This document shows positions 43,911-53,020 of a stretch of 64,000 nucleotides of DNA, piece by piece; positions within the stretch are counted from its first letter, which is position 1, and each line of letters begins with the position of its first letter. The notes under the pieces were generated by a model. That model saw only the letters and a program-made list of their open reading frames with translations, was not told where the DNA came from and ran no database searches. Both the position numbers and the translations under genes were made by a program. This DNA comes from an uncultured Kangiella sp. (lineage in GTDB: Bacteria > Pseudomonadota > Gammaproteobacteria > Enterobacterales > Kangiellaceae), in the NCBI GenBank assembly GCA_947503345.1, contig CANNCW010000004.1:1-64000 (forward strand), written 5' to 3'.

Positions 43911-44867
43911 ATGAAAAACTTTGCAATGATTGGTGCTGGCGGCTACATAGCACCTCGACATATGAAAGCAATTAAAGATACAAATAATAACTTGGTTGCA
44001 GCTTTAGATAAAAATGATTCTGTTGGCATTATGGATAGTTATTTTCCCGAAGCTGACTTTTTTGTTGAATACGAGAGGTTTGATAGACATCTAGATTTAT
44101 TAAAAAGAAAGGGTACTTATATAGATTATGTCAGCATCACAACACCTAATTATTTACATGACTCACATATAAGGTTTGCTTTGCGGCAAAATGCACATGC
44201 GATTTGTGAAAAGCCATTAGTTTTGAATCCTCACAATATAGATGCTCTTCAGCTGGTAGAGAAGGAAACAGGAAAAAATATTTATAATATTTTACAGTTA
44301 CGCTTGCACCCAAGCATTATCAAATTGAAAGAAAATGTAAGGAAAGAACTTTCAAAAAAACCTAATAAAATATTCGAAGTTGACTTAACTTATTTAACCA
44401 GCCGGGGTCATTGGTATTTTACCTCTTGGAAAGGTGATGAGCATAAGTCTGGAGGTATAGCCACTAATATAGGCGTTCACTTTTACGACATGCTAGCTTG
44501 GGTGTTTGGAGATATTAAACGTAATGAAGTACATCTAAAGAAAGAAGATGCTAGCTCGGGTTATTTAGAGTTTGAAAATGCTAGAGTTCGATGGTTTTTA
44601 TCTGTTAACTATGATTTCTTACCCGATGAAATAAAAAGACAAGGACAAAGAACTTATCGCTCGATTACCGTGGATAATCAAGAAGTTGAATTTTCAAGCG
44701 GCTTCACTGATTTACACTCTGTTAGCTATCAGCATATTTTGTCTGGTCAAGGGTTTGGGTTAGAAGAGGCTAGAAAAAGTATTGAAATTGTAAGTGCGAT
44801 TCGAGAGCAAGCAGTAGTGCAAAACCCGTCTGAATTTCACCCTTACTTAAGAAAGGTTTCTGCGTAA
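43911..44867 (+). CDS. wbpB: UDP-GlcNAcA 3-oxidase (Gfo/Idh family, WbpB-like)
   Basis: 318 residues. Rossmann motif [16 protein letters not shown] at the N-terminus, the family motif EKP at 100-102 ([12 protein letters not shown]), and the catalytic His region [14 protein letters not shown]. The length matches WbpB/WlbA. It oxidises C3 of UDP-GlcNAcA; the WbpE-type aminotransferase two genes on then aminates it. One-base overlap with the next gene. Confidence 0.9.
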   Translation: MKNFAMIGAGGYIAPRHMKAIKDTNNNLVAALDKNDSVGIMDSYFPEADFFVEYERFDRHLDLLKRKGTYIDYVSITTPNYLHDSHIRFALRQNAHAICEKPLVLNPHNIDALQLVEKETGKNIYNILQLRLHPSIIKLKENVRKELSKKPNKIFEVDLTYLTSRGHWYFTSWKGDEHKSGGIATNIGVHFYDMLAWVFGDIKRNEVHLKKEDASSGYLEFENARVRWFLSVNYDFLPDEIKRQGQRTYRSITVDNQEVEFSSGFTDLHSVSYQHILSGQGFGLEEARKSIEIVSAIREQAVVQNPSEFHPYLRKVSA

Positions 44868-45448
44868 TGTCGAATTATCAAGTACATGAAAGTGCCATTA
44901 TAGATGATGGAGCCAAAATAGGAGAAGGTTCTAGAATATGGCACTTTGTGCATGTCTGTGCTGGAGCTCGCATAGGCAGAAAGGTGTCTTTAGGACAGAA
45001 TGTATTTGTTGGTAACAAGGTTGTTGTTGGAGACAGCTGTAAGGTCCAAAATAATGTGTCTATTTACGATAATGTTTATTTGGAAGAGCAGGTTTTTTGT
45101 GGCCCAAGCATGGTTTTTACCAATGTATATAACCCTCGTTCTGGAATAGAAAGAAAAGATGAATACCTTAACACAATAGTAAAAAAAGGAGCGACTTTGG
45201 GTGCAAATTGTACAATCGTCTGTGGGGTCACTATAGGTGATTTTGCATTCATTGGTGCAGGAGCAATGGTAAATAAAAATGTAAAACCTTATGCATTAAT
45301 GGTTGGGGTGCCAGCAAAGCAAATAGGCTGGATGAGCGAATATGGAGAACAGCTAGATATCTCAGTTAAAGGTAACGGAGAAACTACTTGTTCCCGTACA
45401 GGGCAAAAATATAAGCTCACTAATGGTTGTTTGGAAAAAGTAGAATAA
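44867..45448 (+). CDS. wbpD: UDP-sugar 3-N-acetyltransferase (WbpD/WlbB-like, left-handed beta helix)
   Basis: 193 residues of hexapeptide repeats ([63 protein letters not shown]). The RIWHF and [14 protein letters not shown] phrases are characteristic of WbpD. Using acetyl-CoA it acetylates the 3-amino group to give UDP-2,3-diacetamido-2,3-dideoxy-glucuronic acid. Confidence 0.9.
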   Translation: MSNYQVHESAIIDDGAKIGEGSRIWHFVHVCAGARIGRKVSLGQNVFVGNKVVVGDSCKVQNNVSIYDNVYLEEQVFCGPSMVFTNVYNPRSGIERKDEYLNTIVKKGATLGANCTIVCGVTIGDFAFIGAGAMVNKNVKPYALMVGVPAKQIGWMSEYGEQLDISVKGNGETTCSRTGQKYKLTNGCLEKVE

Positions 45449-45452
45449 GCGA

Positions 45453-46556
45453 ATGAATTTTATAGATCTAGGTGCTCAATATAGAAACTTAAAGGATAAG
45501 ATTGATAAAAGAATTAATGCTGTATTGAGTCATGGTAAATATATCATGGGTCCAGAGGTATTTGAGTTTGAACAAAAGCTAGCGGACTATATTGGAGTTA
45601 AACATGCAATTAGTTGCGCAAATGGAACTGATGCACTTCAACTATGTATGATGTGTTTAGATGTCAAACCTGGTGATGCGGTTTTTTGTCCAACCTTTAC
45701 TTTTTTTGCTACTGCAGAAGTCATTGCTATGGCTGGCGCCACGCCAATCTTTGTTGAGTCAGATAACAGTACCTTTAATATATGCCCTATAGATTTGGAG
45801 AAGCGGATTAAAGGGGTTTTAGAAGAAGGAGTATTAAATTTAAAGTCTATCATTAGTGTAGATTTATTTGGACTACCAGCTAATTACCCTAAATTAAAAA
45901 AAATAGCCCAAAAATATGGTTTAATTTTAATCGAAGATGCAGCGCAAGGGTTTGGTGGGCAAATTGGAGATAAAAAGGCAGGCAGTTTCGGTGATATTTC
46001 AACAACAAGTTTTTTTCCTGCTAAACCTCTTGGTTGTTATGGTGATGGTGGAGCGGTTTTTACAGATAATGATGATTTTGCAGAGTTGATTAAATCATAC
46101 CGAGTCCATGGAAAAGGAAGTGATAAATACGATAATGTTAGGGTTGGAATGAACAGCAGGCTGGATACACTTCAGGCTGCAATATTGTTAGAAAAGTTAT
46201 CTGTTTTTCCTAAAGAAGTAGAGCTTAGAAATGAAATCGCCAATCTATACAATAATAGTTTGCCTGATGACTTTGTTGTTCCTCAAATCCCTCCGGGGTA
46301 TGTTTCTTCCTGGGCGCAATATACGCTGATGGTTGATGATAGAGAGCATTTGATGCAGAAACTTAAATCGAAGGACATTCCTAGTATGATTTATTACGCA
46401 ACCTGCATGCATCAGCAGTCAGTATTTAAAGACATGAATCATTTGGCAAAGTTCCCAGTTTCTGAGAGTATTGCCTCGTCGGTTATGAGCTTACCTATGC
46501 ACCCTTATCTTCAAAGTGATGATATCAAAAAAATCAGCAGTATCTTACAAGATTAA
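45453..46556 (+). CDS. wbpE: PLP-dependent 3-aminotransferase WbpE (DegT/DnrJ/EryC1 family)
   Basis: 367 residues. MNFIDLGAQY start, ANGTDALQL phosphate-binding loop, EDAAQGFGG, and the Schiff-base lysine Lys191 in SFFPAKPLGCYGDGG. These are the hallmarks of WbpE/WlbC, which uses glutamate to aminate the 3-keto sugar made by WbpB. Its 3' end overlaps the wzy start by about 40 bases. Confidence 0.92.
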   Translation: MNFIDLGAQYRNLKDKIDKRINAVLSHGKYIMGPEVFEFEQKLADYIGVKHAISCANGTDALQLCMMCLDVKPGDAVFCPTFTFFATAEVIAMAGATPIFVESDNSTFNICPIDLEKRIKGVLEEGVLNLKSIISVDLFGLPANYPKLKKIAQKYGLILIEDAAQGFGGQIGDKKAGSFGDISTTSFFPAKPLGCYGDGGAVFTDNDDFAELIKSYRVHGKGSDKYDNVRVGMNSRLDTLQAAILLEKLSVFPKEVELRNEIANLYNNSLPDDFVVPQIPPGYVSSWAQYTLMVDDREHLMQKLKSKDIPSMIYYATCMHQQSVFKDMNHLAKFPVSESIASSVMSLPMHPYLQSDDIKKISSILQD

Positions 46557-47748
46557 TTTTTTAAGGGTTAATGTTCCCTTTGAATTATTTTGTGTTGTTT
46601 TTTTATTTAGCGGCATGCTGAAAAGCTGGAGCATTTTGCTAAGCTTTCCCATTCCTGATGTGACTTTGCTTTCTATTGTGATAATTGCTGCGACTTTATT
46701 TTATGATTTGCTAAACGAGCGACTTGTTTGGGATGCGAAGTATAACTTTGCAATGCTAATGATTGTAAGCTTTTGCTTATTAATATTGTTTTCTATATTG
46801 TTTTCTTATGGAACTGATTATCCTGCCGTAAAAAGCGCATTATTTTTTATAAACTTATTTGCGTTTACTATACCGTTAGTCTCAAGGCGGGTGAACTTGA
46901 AAAAGTTTTTAAAATTATTTGTTACGGCTACTATTTTAATGAGCATTGTTTTTTTTATTTTGCAGCTTGGGATTCAAGTAGGTGTTTTTTCAGTAAACCC
47001 TGAACAATATAAAAGCTTTGAAGGTAATAGTCTAGTTTTGGGCGAGCTGATAGGGGTAAGTTTTTTAATCGTTGCATATGGAAAAGCTAAACTTTTATTT
47101 AAAGTTCTAATTCTTGCTTTATTAGGCCTTTTATTGTTTTTGACAGCGGCGCGAGGCCCTGGATTGTTTTTGATTTTAGTATTGCTTTTAAGCATTTTAT
47201 GGGGTCTTTTTACATATAAACTGCCTTTAAAAATAAAGGGCAAAGCTTTAATTGGCGCTATAGGCACAACTTCTATATTGATAGTGTTTTCACTTTATGG
47301 TCTTATTAGTTTAAGCAAAAATGAAAACTTGAATGAGGTTTTTGAAAAAAGCTTTAGTCGTTATGAACTGTTGCTTAGCGAGGATAAAGGCAGTTCCGTA
47401 AATACACGAGTAAAGCACTTTCAGGACACCTTAGAGTTAATAGAAAAGAATCCTGTTTTAGGTTATGGGATTGGTAGTTACGGCAAAGTTGTTAACGGCA
47501 TTGATGGCAGAGGTTATCCTCATAATATTATCTTAGAGATATGGTTTGAGCTCGGAATACTAGGGATGATTATATTTGTCGCACTTATTTTTTATTCGGC
47601 GTTTTATGCTTTTCACAATAAAGATAAGCTTATGTTCTTTATATTACTTTTTTTTATTATGAATATGATGAAGTCGTCTTCATTAGTTGACCTAAGAGCT
47701 TTTTTCTTTTTCTTGCCGCTAACATTTGTAAAAAAATTAGATAGTTAA
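46519..47748 (+). CDS. wzy: Wzy-type polysaccharide polymerase
   Basis: 409 residues from ATG 46519 (GTG 46516 is one codon earlier). Either start overlaps wbpE, but the next ATG (46615) would cut the first membrane helix. About 10-11 hydrophobic helices. A large periplasmic loop holds LTAARGPGLF, then SSVNTRVKHFQDTLELI, GYGIGSYGK and GYPHNIILEIWFELG, the Wzy_C signature. It joins lipid-linked repeat units in the periplasm; linkage specificity is not predictable. Confidence 0.85.
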   Translation: MISKKSAVSYKINFLRVNVPFELFCVVFLFSGMLKSWSILLSFPIPDVTLLSIVIIAATLFYDLLNERLVWDAKYNFAMLMIVSFCLLILFSILFSYGTDYPAVKSALFFINLFAFTIPLVSRRVNLKKFLKLFVTATILMSIVFFILQLGIQVGVFSVNPEQYKSFEGNSLVLGELIGVSFLIVAYGKAKLLFKVLILALLGLLLFLTAARGPGLFLILVLLLSILWGLFTYKLPLKIKGKALIGAIGTTSILIVFSLYGLISLSKNENLNEVFEKSFSRYELLLSEDKGSSVNTRVKHFQDTLELIEKNPVLGYGIGSYGKVVNGIDGRGYPHNIILEIWFELGILGMIIFVALIFYSAFYAFHNKDKLMFFILLFFIMNMMKSSSLVDLRAFFFFLPLTFVKKLDS

Positions 47749-47749
47749 T

Positions 47750-48856
47750 ATGAATATTGTACATATATCAAATGATTTCTTATATCAAAAGCTATACCCT
47801 AACCTTGTTGAAGAGTTTGCCAATCAGAATATAGAGCAGCGGATATACATTCAATGTAGAGATAGTAGTGAAATTGATGCCTTTAAAACCTCTAAAGCTT
47901 CCGTGTTTGCTTCTCACATTTACAGATTTTGGATGAAATTCTTTTATGGTTTTCGAATAAAAGTGATAGCTAAGGATTTTTTAGAACGCAATATTGTTGA
48001 TGCAAAGTCCATCATTTTTTCTCACTTTCTAATTACTGACGGAGGGGTTGCCCTTGAGGTTAAAAAGCAAAAAGGAACAAAGTACATAGTTGCAGTAAGG
48101 AATAGTGATATAAATCATTATTTAAAGATGAGGCCATGGCTTAAGGAAAAAGCTAAAGAAATAGTTCTTAATGCTGAAAAAATAATCTTTTTGTCACCTA
48201 CTTATAAGAGTAGATTGAAAGAGATTCTCTCTTGTCAGCAAACCTCAATGTATATCGAGCAAAACTCAGCTCTTATTGGAAATGGCATTAGTGACAATTG
48301 GCTGGCAGATATAGAGCTCTCGACTCCCGAAAAAGAATTAAAACTTTTGTATTTTGGAGAGTATTCTCAAAATAAAAATGTGGACTCAATTATTGCTGCT
48401 TTAAATGTTCTCAATGAAAGAGGGGTTTCATCTAGGTTAACTTTGATCGGGGAGTATGGCAATGCTTGCGATGAAATCTTGAAGATGGTTTCTCAGAATG
48501 ACAAGGCAAGCAGTTTGCCCAAAATATCTGATGAGAAGGCTTTAATCAGGGAAGTTGATAAGCATGATATTTTTATCATGCCGTCAAAGACAGAAACATT
48601 CGGTGTGGCTTATATTGAAGCTATGGCACGAGGAATCCCTGTTGTGTATTCAAAAGGACAAGGGATAGATGGTTACTTTGAAAAAAATACTGTTGGGTGC
48701 GCCGTTGAAGCCACTGATTCTGATGCTATTGCTCAGTCTGTCGAGCTTATAAGTAAGAATTATCTAGAGTTCTCAAAAAATGCAACTATTGCTTCCAAAA
48801 AGTTTTCTTGGTCATCAATAGTTAAATCTTATATTAATATTATTAGGAAAATTTAG
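47750..48856 (+). CDS. Glycosyltransferase, GT4-like (GT-B fold)
   Basis: 368 residues. N-terminal acceptor domain begins MNIVHISNDFLYQK. The donor-binding domain is typical of group 1 enzymes: LLYFGEYSQNKNVDSIIAAL, LTLIGEYGN, DIFIMPSKTETFGVAYIEAMARGIPVVYS (the E-x7-E motif). Adds one sugar to the lipid-linked repeat unit in the cytosol; donor and acceptor unknown. Confidence 0.87.
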   Translation: MNIVHISNDFLYQKLYPNLVEEFANQNIEQRIYIQCRDSSEIDAFKTSKASVFASHIYRFWMKFFYGFRIKVIAKDFLERNIVDAKSIIFSHFLITDGGVALEVKKQKGTKYIVAVRNSDINHYLKMRPWLKEKAKEIVLNAEKIIFLSPTYKSRLKEILSCQQTSMYIEQNSALIGNGISDNWLADIELSTPEKELKLLYFGEYSQNKNVDSIIAALNVLNERGVSSRLTLIGEYGNACDEILKMVSQNDKASSLPKISDEKALIREVDKHDIFIMPSKTETFGVAYIEAMARGIPVVYSKGQGIDGYFEKNTVGCAVEATDSDAIAQSVELISKNYLEFSKNATIASKKFSWSSIVKSYINIIRKI

Positions 48857-48862
48857 GTCGTT

Positions 48863-49873
48863 ATGAAAATTGAAAATTCAGTGGTTTTAGTAACAGGCGG
48901 TACTGGCTCATTTGGTAATTTTATCGTAAATAGGCTTTTGAAGTTAGGTGCTGCAGAAGTGCGCATTTTAAGTCGAGATGAAAAGAAGCAATATGATATG
49001 AAAATATTGCATAAAAAGAATCCGAAATTAAAGTTTTTCATTGGTGACATTAGAGATGCATCTAGAGTCAACGAGGTAATGCGAGGCGTTGATATTGTCT
49101 ATCAAGCTGCAGCATTAAAACATGTACCTGTTTGTGAAGATGCGCCAATGGAAGCAGTTAAAACGAATATCAATGGAGTTGATAATGTCATAACAAGTGC
49201 GCTAAACGAAGGCGTTAAAAAATTTATTTCGATTAGTACTGATAAAGCTGTTAAGCCAGTTAATGTTATGGGGATGAGTAAGGCTCTTCAGGAGAAGTTA
49301 ACAACAAACGCAAATCACTCCGTAAATAATGTTAGTACCAGGTTTTGTTGCGTAAGGTACGGTAATGTCATGAATTCTCGCGGTTCAGTAATTCCGTTTT
49401 TTAGAAATAAATTAGATGATGATGAAGTGCTTCCTATAACAGATGAAGGAATGACGCGCTTCTTGTTAACGCTTGAAGATGCCATTGACTTAGTGATGTT
49501 CGCTACGGAGCATATGAAAGGTGGGGAAATATTTGTTAAAAAGTCACCTGCAGCTAAAATTACTGATATCGCTAAAACATTGGCTCATATGAAAGGCAAA
49601 GAGTTTAATTATCATGTTATTGGAAAGTTTCCAGGTGAGAAATTGCATGAGGTTTTAATTTCCGAAGAAGAAATGCAAAGAACTCAAGATATGGGAGATT
49701 ATTTTGTTGTACATCCTTGGTGGGACAAATCAAAATATGAAGTGGTCAATTTTGAGTATGAATCTAGTACAGATTTAGTTTCTTCAGTTGAAGATATTAG
49801 TAAACTAATAGAAAGCTCTGACGAAGAGTTTAATAACATTGGTTACAGAGCAGGAGAGTTCAGCATCTTATGA
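48863..49873 (+). CDS. UDP-GlcNAc 4,6-dehydratase / C5-epimerase, CapE/WbjB-like SDR
   Basis: 336 residues. NAD motif TGGTGSFG at 11-18. The catalytic block reads STDKAVKPVNVMGMSKALQ: Met stands where most SDRs have Tyr in YxxxK, a substitution I recall for CapE-type enzymes. FRYGNV-like VRYGNVMNSRGSVIPFF and the GGEIFVKKSPAAKI region follow. The product is a UDP-4-keto-6-deoxy-hexosamine. The partner reductase and epimerase of the FucNAc route (FnlB/FnlC) are absent; instead two aminotransferases follow, suggesting a 4-amino sugar. Confidence 0.85.
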   Translation: MKIENSVVLVTGGTGSFGNFIVNRLLKLGAAEVRILSRDEKKQYDMKILHKKNPKLKFFIGDIRDASRVNEVMRGVDIVYQAAALKHVPVCEDAPMEAVKTNINGVDNVITSALNEGVKKFISISTDKAVKPVNVMGMSKALQEKLTTNANHSVNNVSTRFCCVRYGNVMNSRGSVIPFFRNKLDDDEVLPITDEGMTRFLLTLEDAIDLVMFATEHMKGGEIFVKKSPAAKITDIAKTLAHMKGKEFNYHVIGKFPGEKLHEVLISEEEMQRTQDMGDYFVVHPWWDKSKYEVVNFEYESSTDLVSSVEDISKLIESSDEEFNNIGYRAGEFSIL

Positions 49874-50982
49874 TATCTATACCGTTGGTAAAACCTTTTT
49901 TACCTCCTAAAGAAAAGTTAATGCCAGAACTTGAAGGCATAATTTATAGTGGTTATATAGCTCAAGGAGACGCTGTTGAAACATTTGAGTCTCAAATGAA
50001 TGAGTTTTTGCAAGTTGACTATGGGCTTAGTTTAAACTCTGGGACATCAGCATTACAATTAGCACTTACAGTAGCTAATGTTGGAATTGGGGATGAGGTT
50101 ATATCAACACCTTTAACTGCAGAACCTACAAACACCGCTATAGTTCAGTCTGGAGCAAAATTGGTTTTTGCTGACATAAGTACAAATGATGGTAATATTT
50201 CAGTAGATTCCTTAAAAAAACAAATTACAGATAAAACAAAGGCTATCGTAATTGTTCATTACGCGGGATATCTTTGCGATATAAATGAAATTAGCAAGCT
50301 TTGTAAAAGCAGGGGCATAATTTTAATTGAAGACGCTGCCCACGCTCTAGGTTCCAAGTATGAAGGTCGGCACATAGGTGATAAGTGCGACTTCACCGCG
50401 TTTTCTTTTCAGGCGATAAAGCATATGACAACGGTGGATGGGGGGTATCTAACATTTTCTAATGCTAATAATTATAAAAGGGCAAAAAAGCTTAGGTGGT
50501 TTGGTTTGGATAAAAGTAAACCTCGGGCTGATAATCGAATAATAGAGTCTGGCTTTAAATATCATATGAACAATGTTAATGCTACATTTGGATTAGTACA
50601 GCTATGTTATTTGCAAAATAATATAAATAAACATAAAAGAAATGCTGAGTTTTATAATCAGCACCTATTAAATGTTGAGCATATTGAGTTGTGTGCTGTA
50701 GATAAGTATTCAGAACCAAGTTATTGGCTTTACACCATGAAAGTGAAAAATGGTTTGCGAGATAATCTGAGTGAGTATTTGCAGGAGCATGGTGTAGGTG
50801 CTTCCACTCTTCATACTCGTAATGATGTTCACCCAGCATTTAATTCAGGTGAGCTTTTAGAGTTGCCAAACTTAGAAGCCTTTGCTAAGGAGTTTATTCA
50901 TATACCTTGTGGCTGGTGGGTATCGGAAAATGATGCTAAAAACATAGTCTCCTTAATTATAGAGTGGGCGGAAAGTGTTTAA
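49870..50982 (+). CDS. DegT/DnrJ/EryC1-family sugar aminotransferase, first of a tandem pair
   Basis: 370 residues; ATGA overlap with the dehydratase gene. NSGTSALQLAL loop at 57-67, EDAAHALGS at 154-162, PLP lysine Lys184 in FSFQAIKHMTTVDGG. Closest in style to 4-aminotransferases acting on 4-keto-6-deoxy sugars, consistent with the upstream dehydratase. Overlaps the next gene by eight bases. Confidence 0.88.
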   Translation: MISIPLVKPFLPPKEKLMPELEGIIYSGYIAQGDAVETFESQMNEFLQVDYGLSLNSGTSALQLALTVANVGIGDEVISTPLTAEPTNTAIVQSGAKLVFADISTNDGNISVDSLKKQITDKTKAIVIVHYAGYLCDINEISKLCKSRGIILIEDAAHALGSKYEGRHIGDKCDFTAFSFQAIKHMTTVDGGYLTFSNANNYKRAKKLRWFGLDKSKPRADNRIIESGFKYHMNNVNATFGLVQLCYLQNNINKHKRNAEFYNQHLLNVEHIELCAVDKYSEPSYWLYTMKVKNGLRDNLSEYLQEHGVGASTLHTRNDVHPAFNSGELLELPNLEAFAKEFIHIPCGWWVSENDAKNIVSLIIEWAESV

Positions 50983-52102
50983 ACTTGTCGATGTTCCAAG
51001 TATTAATTTTAACCCTAGTGAATTACAAGAAATATTTAATTCTGGACAGATCGCAGATGGAGAATATGTAAAGCAATTAGAGAAAGCATTTTCGAAATTG
51101 TTCAGTACTAAAAATATTGTTGCTGTTAATTCAGATTCGTCAGCAGTTTTTCTCTCTCTTAAAGCACTTTGTATTGGGCCTGGTGACGTCGTTATAATGT
51201 CCCCAATGACTTGCTTGGCGGTTAGCATTCCAGTTATTCAAACTGGCGCATCAATTAAGTGGTGTGATGTCGACAGAACATCAGGAATGCTAAGCGTTGA
51301 CAGTTTAAGAGAAATGAACCTTGATAATGTTAAAGCACTTGTAGTAACTCACTGGGCAGGCAATGTTGCAGATTTAAGTGAAATTAATAAGTTTGCCAGA
51401 AGCAAAAAGATTGCGGTATTAGAAGATGCGACTGAAGCAATGGGCTCATTATACAAAGATAGCATGCTTTCGGTTACCGATAGCGACTTTGTCATTTATT
51501 CACTAGGGCCTGTTAAGCATATAACGGCAATTGAGGGCGGGTTAATACTATGCAAAGATCCGATACACTTGGCGACAATAAGCAGATTAAAACGTTTTGG
51601 ATTGGATCGAAAAAACTTTAGAGATAGTGATGGCGAAATTGATCCTAAAAGCGATGTTAATATGGTTGGTGGAAATTACTCCTTTAATAATATTAATGCT
51701 TTTTTCGCATTGCAACAGATAAAAAAATTTGACTCGGTCACCGATTCTTTTCGAAAAAATAGAGCTAGGCTAATCAAAATACTAAAAAAATATGACTTCA
51801 TAGAACCTAGCGAAACTTGTTCAAGCTCAGATCCGTGCTCTTGGGTTATGTCAACACTTACTCCTTTTCAGCTACCATTGCTCAGATTCTTAAAAAACAA
51901 TGGAATTATAGTGTCCAAGCTCCATTTAAAAAACTATTCTTATAGCTGCTTTGGAGATTCGAATTTAGCTTCTCCGCTTGATGGTGTAGAGCAATTTCAA
52001 AGAACCGTTCTTTGCTTGCCGTGTCACCCCAAGTTGACCGATGAGTACTTTTTGAAGCTTGATATATTGTTAAAAAAATTTGGAGAGGAAAATGAAAGCT
52101 GA
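50975..52102 (+). CDS. Divergent DegT-family aminotransferase, second of a tandem pair
   Basis: 375 residues from GTG 50975. Same fold and order as the preceding protein, but the cofactor loop reads NSDSSAVFLSL instead of NSGTSALQLAL, and the Asp region is EDATEAMGS. The PLP lysine (Lys181, LGPVKHITAIEGG) is kept, so it may be active. Tandem, overlapping genes raise the possibility of a hetero-dimer with one specialised or regulatory subunit; a second amination step is the other option. Confidence 0.8.
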   Translation: MFKLVDVPSINFNPSELQEIFNSGQIADGEYVKQLEKAFSKLFSTKNIVAVNSDSSAVFLSLKALCIGPGDVVIMSPMTCLAVSIPVIQTGASIKWCDVDRTSGMLSVDSLREMNLDNVKALVVTHWAGNVADLSEINKFARSKKIAVLEDATEAMGSLYKDSMLSVTDSDFVIYSLGPVKHITAIEGGLILCKDPIHLATISRLKRFGLDRKNFRDSDGEIDPKSDVNMVGGNYSFNNINAFFALQQIKKFDSVTDSFRKNRARLIKILKKYDFIEPSETCSSSDPCSWVMSTLTPFQLPLLRFLKNNGIIVSKLHLKNYSYSCFGDSNLASPLDGVEQFQRTVLCLPCHPKLTDEYFLKLDILLKKFGEENES

Positions 52103-53006
52103 GGCAAATATTATAAAAGGCAAAGGCAACACTATAGCAGACACCGCTATAATAAAGTTAGGCGAAAATGCGAAGTTAATCATTGGTGACTTTAATTATA
52201 TTGGTGAGCAAGTTTGTATTGAAGTTGCTGATAACGCTTCTATCGTAATCGGCGATTGCAACCGTATAGGTAAGAATGCAAAGTTTTTAGTCGATAAGAA
52301 TGGAATGACGATTGGAGACTGGAATGTTCTTCACGACAATATGCTAATAATGGGTGGGAAAGGTTTATCGATAGGGCATAATGGCTGGTTTGGTCAAAAC
52401 ACTATACTAGATGGCTCGGGAAAACTAATTATAGGTAACGGCGCCAGAGTTGGGATGTATTCTCAAATATGGACGCATGTGGCTTCAGGTGAGCAAATTG
52501 AAGGTTGCCAGCTGTTTGGAGATAGTCCCACAGAATTAAAAGATGATGTTTGGTTGGTTGGGAGTTGTTTTGTAGGCTCAGGTGTCACTATAGGAAAGAA
52601 GACTATTTGTCTTGCGGGATCAAATATTACAAAAAATACAGATGAGAAGTCCGTTTATGCAGGCATGCCTGCAAAAAAAATGGAGAAGCTAAACTTTTGG
52701 AAAGAAGTAACGATAAACCAAAAGCTTAAAATGCTTTTAAGCTGGTTGCAAAACGAAGATTTTTTAGCACAAAACAATATAGATTTTCAGTTAATAAATA
52801 TTGCGAATGGTCAATTTATAAGCTTAACTCGCAATAATCAGAAAGCCATTTTTGGGGAAAAGCCAGAAAATCATTTTGAACATTCAAATGCATTATTTTG
52901 CTTGTCTACAAAGCGGTATAACAAGACTAAATCTGAACTCGAGAGGATAGTATATAAATACCTCTACGGAAATAAGGCCAGGTTTTTACCTGGGTTAATT
53001 ACCTAG
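52092..53006 (+). CDS. Left-handed beta-helix acyltransferase with C-terminal extension
   Basis: 304 residues from ATG 52092, preceded by GGAGAGGA (the frame also opens at TTG 52080). Hexapeptide repeats run from about 10 to 200 (AKLIIGDFNYIGEQVCIEV, IGHNGWFGQNTILDGSG, VTIGKKTICLAGSNITKN, VYAGMPAKK). About 95 C-terminal residues are unlike the acetyltransferase core and unrecognised. Probably N- or O-acylates a sugar made by the two preceding aminotransferases. Overlaps the upstream gene by 11 bases. Confidence 0.8.
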   Translation: MKAEANIIKGKGNTIADTAIIKLGENAKLIIGDFNYIGEQVCIEVADNASIVIGDCNRIGKNAKFLVDKNGMTIGDWNVLHDNMLIMGGKGLSIGHNGWFGQNTILDGSGKLIIGNGARVGMYSQIWTHVASGEQIEGCQLFGDSPTELKDDVWLVGSCFVGSGVTIGKKTICLAGSNITKNTDEKSVYAGMPAKKMEKLNFWKEVTINQKLKMLLSWLQNEDFLAQNNIDFQLINIANGQFISLTRNNQKAIFGEKPENHFEHSNALFCLSTKRYNKTKSELERIVYKYLYGNKARFLPGLIT

Positions 53007-53020
53007 CGAGAATAAAACAA

